Shown piece by piece: positions 61,500 through 64,000 of a stretch of DNA of 64,000 nucleotides. Where the stretch lies: the NCBI RefSeq assembly GCF_024622195.1, contig NZ_JANKBI010000001.1, positions 248,001 through 312,000 on the forward strand, written 5' to 3'. Both the position numbers and the translations under genes were made by a program. Numbering within the stretch: the stretch's first letter is position 1; each line of letters begins with the position of its first letter. The stretch comes from Murimonas intestini. GTDB lineage: Bacteria > Bacillota > Clostridia > Lachnospirales > Lachnospiraceae. The notes beneath the pieces were generated by a model. That model made no database searches and was not told where the DNA came from. It saw only the letters and a program-made list of their open reading frames with translations.

Positions 61500-62390
61500 A
61501 TGGATATCCGGGTACTACAATATTTCCTTGCCGTTGCAAGAGAAGAAAATATCACTGCCGCTGCTGAGTCTCTGCATATGACACAGCCTCCGCTGTCGAG
61601 GCAGTTAAGAGAACTGGAAGAAGAACTGGGCAAGACATTATTTATACGTGGAAAGCGGAAAATAACTTTGACGCAAGAGGGACTAATTTTACGAAAAAGA
61701 GCTGAAGAGATGATAGAATTGATGGAAAAAACAACCTCTGAAATTCGATCATCCAGCAAACACATAAGCGGTGATATCTATATCGGAAGTGCAGAGACCG
61801 ACGCCATGCGCCTGGTGATAAGAACCATTAAGTCCATACAGCAGGATTACCCTGAGATCCGCTTCCATATCTCCAGTGGACATGCAGAGGATATCGAGGA
61901 AAAACTGGATCGGGGCCTGTTGGATTTTGGTATATTTATTGAACCTGCCGCTATGCAAAAATATGACTTTATCAAACTTCCTGCTGCGGATACTTGGGGT
62001 GTGCTCATGCGAAAAGACTCTCCCCTGGCTGCCAAAGCATCCATCCGGCCGGAGGATTTATTTGACCTGCCGCTAATCTTTACCAACCAGGAACTGGCAA
62101 GCAACGAATTTGCCGGATGGAGCGGTGGGGAATATGACCGGTTAAATATCATCGCCACCTACAATTTGCCTTACATGGCTTCTCTCATGGTAGAGGAAAA
62201 CGTCGGATACGCCCTGGTCCTTGATAAGATCATTCAGACCGCTGAAGGCTGTCCGCTGTGCTTTCGGCCGCTTGAACCTAAACTTGAAGTGAGCATTATC
62301 GTCGGCTGGAAACGTTATCAGGTATTTTCAAGAGCTTCCGAAGTTTTCCTAAACCTCTTGCAGCAGGATATTACACTAAATATTTCTTAA
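61500..62390 (+). CDS. LysR-family transcriptional regulator
   Basis: 296 residues, AAAGGAG site. HTH: MDIRVLQYFLAVAREENITAAAESLHMTQPPLSRQLRELEEELGKTLF. The effector domain (90-290) is a periplasmic-binding-like fold. Its last 20 bases overlap the convergent hydrolase. It probably controls the decarboxylase/aldo-keto/hydrolase genes around it. Confidence 0.95.
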   Translation: MDIRVLQYFLAVAREENITAAAESLHMTQPPLSRQLRELEEELGKTLFIRGKRKITLTQEGLILRKRAEEMIELMEKTTSEIRSSSKHISGDIYIGSAETDAMRLVIRTIKSIQQDYPEIRFHISSGHAEDIEEKLDRGLLDFGIFIEPAAMQKYDFIKLPAADTWGVLMRKDSPLAAKASIRPEDLFDLPLIFTNQELASNEFAGWSGGEYDRLNIIATYNLPYMASLMVEENVGYALVLDKIIQTAEGCPLCFRPLEPKLEVSIIVGWKRYQVFSRASEVFLNLLQQDITLNIS

Positions 62391-63351
62391 AAAATTCAGT
62401 CATCTTGTCAAATGGAATCACATCTGTCCTGTCATATAAATCCGTATGGACTGCCCCCGGGATGATCATAAGCTCCTTGTTATCACCTTCCAGCTTTTTA
62501 AAGGCATCTCTGCTGAAATAACAGGAATGTGCTTTTTCTCCGTGAATTAACAGCACTGCATTTCTGATCTCCTGGCTGTACTGCAAAATCGGCATGTTAA
62601 GGAATGACAGGGATGATGTGATATTCCAGCCGCCGTTTGAGTTCAGTGACCTTGCATGATACCCTCTGTCTGTCTTGTAATAATCATAATAGTCTTTTAC
62701 AAAGAACGGAGCATCCTCAGGAAGGGGGTCCGCCACGCCCCCGGCAAGGGCATATTCACCGTTTTTATAGTCCGTAATTCTCTGGGCATTTAGAGCCTTA
62801 CGCTTCTCATACCGGGCTTTTTCAGTGTCCTCGGAATCAAAATATCCTTTTGCGTTGACCCTGCTCATGTCGTACATGGTGGAAGCCACCGTTGCTTTGA
62901 TCCTCGTATCAATGGACGCTGCGTTCAGCGCCATCCCGCCCCATCCGCAGATACCAATGATACCGATCTTATCAGGATCAGCCATGTCCTGGACGGACAG
63001 GAAATCTACTGCCGCCTGAAAATCTTCTGTATTAATATCCGGTGAAGCGACATACCTTGGAGTTCCTCCGCTTTCTCCTGTGAAGGACGGATCAAAGGCA
63101 ATGGTTAAAAATCCTCTTTCAGCCATTGTCTGTGCATACAGTCCTGAAGCCTGCTCCTTTACCGCGCCGAATGGCCCGCTTACCGCGATAGCTGCCAGTT
63201 TTCCCTCTGCGTTCTTCGGCACATACATATCTGCCGCAAGTGTAATGCCATAACGGTTGTGGAAAGTCACCTTGCTGTGGTTCACTTTTTCACTCTGCGG
63301 AAATGTCTTATCCCAATCTTTTGTTAAATTTAACTGTTCTTTCATCATCAT
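62371..63351 (-). CDS. Alpha/beta hydrolase with Cys nucleophile (YcjY-like)
   Basis: 326 residues (the start may be one of three consecutive Met codons). The nucleophile elbow is GIIGICGWGGMALNAA (Cys). The acid is probably in LLIHGEKAHSC, and the His is in IPGAVHTDLYDR. The oxyanion region is VSGPFGAVKEQASGLYA. No signal peptide. It follows the aldo/keto reductase on the same strand and is paralogous to the hydrolase at 30351-31271. Substrate unknown. Confidence 0.9.
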   Translation of the reverse strand: MMMKEQLNLTKDWDKTFPQSEKVNHSKVTFHNRYGITLAADMYVPKNAEGKLAAIAVSGPFGAVKEQASGLYAQTMAERGFLTIAFDPSFTGESGGTPRYVASPDINTEDFQAAVDFLSVQDMADPDKIGIIGICGWGGMALNAASIDTRIKATVASTMYDMSRVNAKGYFDSEDTEKARYEKRKALNAQRITDYKNGEYALAGGVADPLPEDAPFFVKDYYDYYKTDRGYHARSLNSNGGWNITSSLSFLNMPILQYSQEIRNAVLLIHGEKAHSCYFSRDAFKKLEGDNKELMIIPGAVHTDLYDRTDVIPFDKMTEFFKKYLV

Positions 63352-63403
63352 AGATTCCTTCCATTTATAAATATTTAGTTAAATCAGAAATTTGCAATCC
63401 ACG

Positions 63404-64000
63404 TTACTGCCTGCTAAAATAATCTGCAATCTCTTCCATCCGCTTCTCCTGTTTTACATGAAAAGGACAGCGCGACTCGCAATGTCCGCATTTAATGCAG
63501 GCATCTGCCTGGATGGGGAGCTTTCTGTAATGCCCCGCCGCCATTTCATCCCCTGCAAGGGCAAGGTCATAATATTTGTTGATTAATCCGATATCAAGTC
63601 CACCGGGACATGGCTGACAGTGATTACAATAGACACAGACCCCTTTTGCATCTTGGGGAGTAAATTCCCCGATGACAGAATAATCCTTTTCTTCCGGGGA
63701 CGCAGTTACATATTCAAGCGTTGTCTCAAGATCCTGCATATTGCGGACACCGGGCAGCACGGTCAAAACTGCCGGGCGGTCCAGAGCATACTGAAAACAT
63801 TGTTCATGGGTCAATGCTCTTTTAAAAAGGGAAGTTTTTGCATCCAGGAGCTGTCCGCCTGCAAAGGGCTTCATAACCGAAATCCCCACGCCCATCTGTT
63901 CACATTCCCGGTACAAGCTGGCACGTTCCTCTACCTCCCCGATGGCATACTCCCCCCTCCGGTAATCATAGGCCGGATTGATGCTGAACATCATCATATC
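63404..64000 (-). CDS. Aldo/keto reductase with C-terminal ferredoxin domain (partial)
   Basis: The 3' 198 codons are in the window; the N-terminus lies beyond it. Late barrel parts are seen (GVGISVMKPFAGGQLLD, FQYALDRPAVLTVLPGVRNMQDLE). A C-terminal ferredoxin-like domain has two 4Fe-4S Cys sets, CVYCNHCQPCP and CIKCGHCESRCP. This predicted oxidoreductase class is common in anaerobes. It is 52 bases upstream of the hydrolase and probably co-transcribed. Confidence 0.92.
   Translation of the reverse strand, partial: DMMMFSINPAYDYRRGEYAIGEVEERASLYRECEQMGVGISVMKPFAGGQLLDAKTSLFKRALTHEQCFQYALDRPAVLTVLPGVRNMQDLETTLEYVTASPEEKDYSVIGEFTPQDAKGVCVYCNHCQPCPGGLDIGLINKYYDLALAGDEMAAGHYRKLPIQADACIKCGHCESRCPFHVKQEKRMEEIADYFSRQ

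Noticed and set aside
1..64000. CRISPR array, tRNA, rRNA, riboswitch
   Set aside because: I saw no regularly spaced repeats, tRNA-like folds or conserved riboswitch cores; a covariance-model scan would be decisive.

Overview
The window looks like chromosomal DNA of a gut Clostridia, most likely a Lachnospiraceae (Blautia/Dorea/Hungatella-like). The signs are moderate G+C, strong AGGAGG ribosome sites, many glycoside hydrolases, GHKL/LytTR and OmpR two-component systems next to MacB-type ABC transporters, BspA-type leucine-rich repeats, and a FeoA-FeoB fusion. No rRNA, tRNA, CRISPR array, complete insertion sequence or prophage was seen. Assignment to family level is inference. Several gene starts were moved inward from the longest open frame where a ribosome site or stop/start overlap decided it.

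1-17.7 kb is a glycan locus, almost all on the minus strand: GH42 beta-galactosidase, a small membrane protein, an MBOAT acyltransferase, an SGNH-like/BspA-LRR protein, a LytTR regulator and GHKL kinase, a membrane-anchored GH3 with permuted domain order, a 4-TM protein, a second SGNH-like/LRR lipoprotein, a GH5 glucanase, a GPH sugar symporter and a partial GH2. A divergent AraC regulator heads it. MBOAT plus SGNH-like proteins suggests O-acylation of a surface polysaccharide combined with glycan breakdown.

18-27.6 kb is a small-molecule response region. Two modules are built alike: a regulator (TetR, then MarR) diverges from an HXXEE membrane protein followed by a reductase-like enzyme (nitroreductase, then a RibD/DHFR-like protein). 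The MarR gene and a heterodimeric ABC exporter share a nearly identical dyad placed inside strong promoters. A GT8 glycosyltransferase follows the exporter.

27.5-34.7 kb holds a YolD-like protein and Y-family polymerase with a LexA-like box, a TetR gene divergent from a Cys-nucleophile alpha/beta hydrolase and two tandem double-NTF2-like proteins, a methyltransferase, a flavin-type oxidase-fold protein and an HxlR regulator.

34.7-42.3 kb holds FeoAB with a DtxR-like operator, GNAT, AraC, a membrane diguanylate cyclase, a 155-bp palindromic element, a HAD phosphatase, a hexapeptide acetyltransferase and an RpiR regulator.

42.4-57.9 kb carries two complete ABC/two-component modules of the peptide-stress type. 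Between them lies an FtsH / DUF308 / coiled-coil operon and a TetR gene with a 24-bp palindrome. The second module also has an FMN-binding protein and may be horizontally acquired.

57.9-64 kb holds an alpha/alpha-toroid protein, a DUF5131 protein, a cyclophilin-like lipoprotein, a carboxymuconolactone decarboxylase-like protein, an aldo/keto reductase pseudogene, a LysR regulator, a second Cys-type alpha/beta hydrolase and a partial ferredoxin-type aldo/keto reductase.
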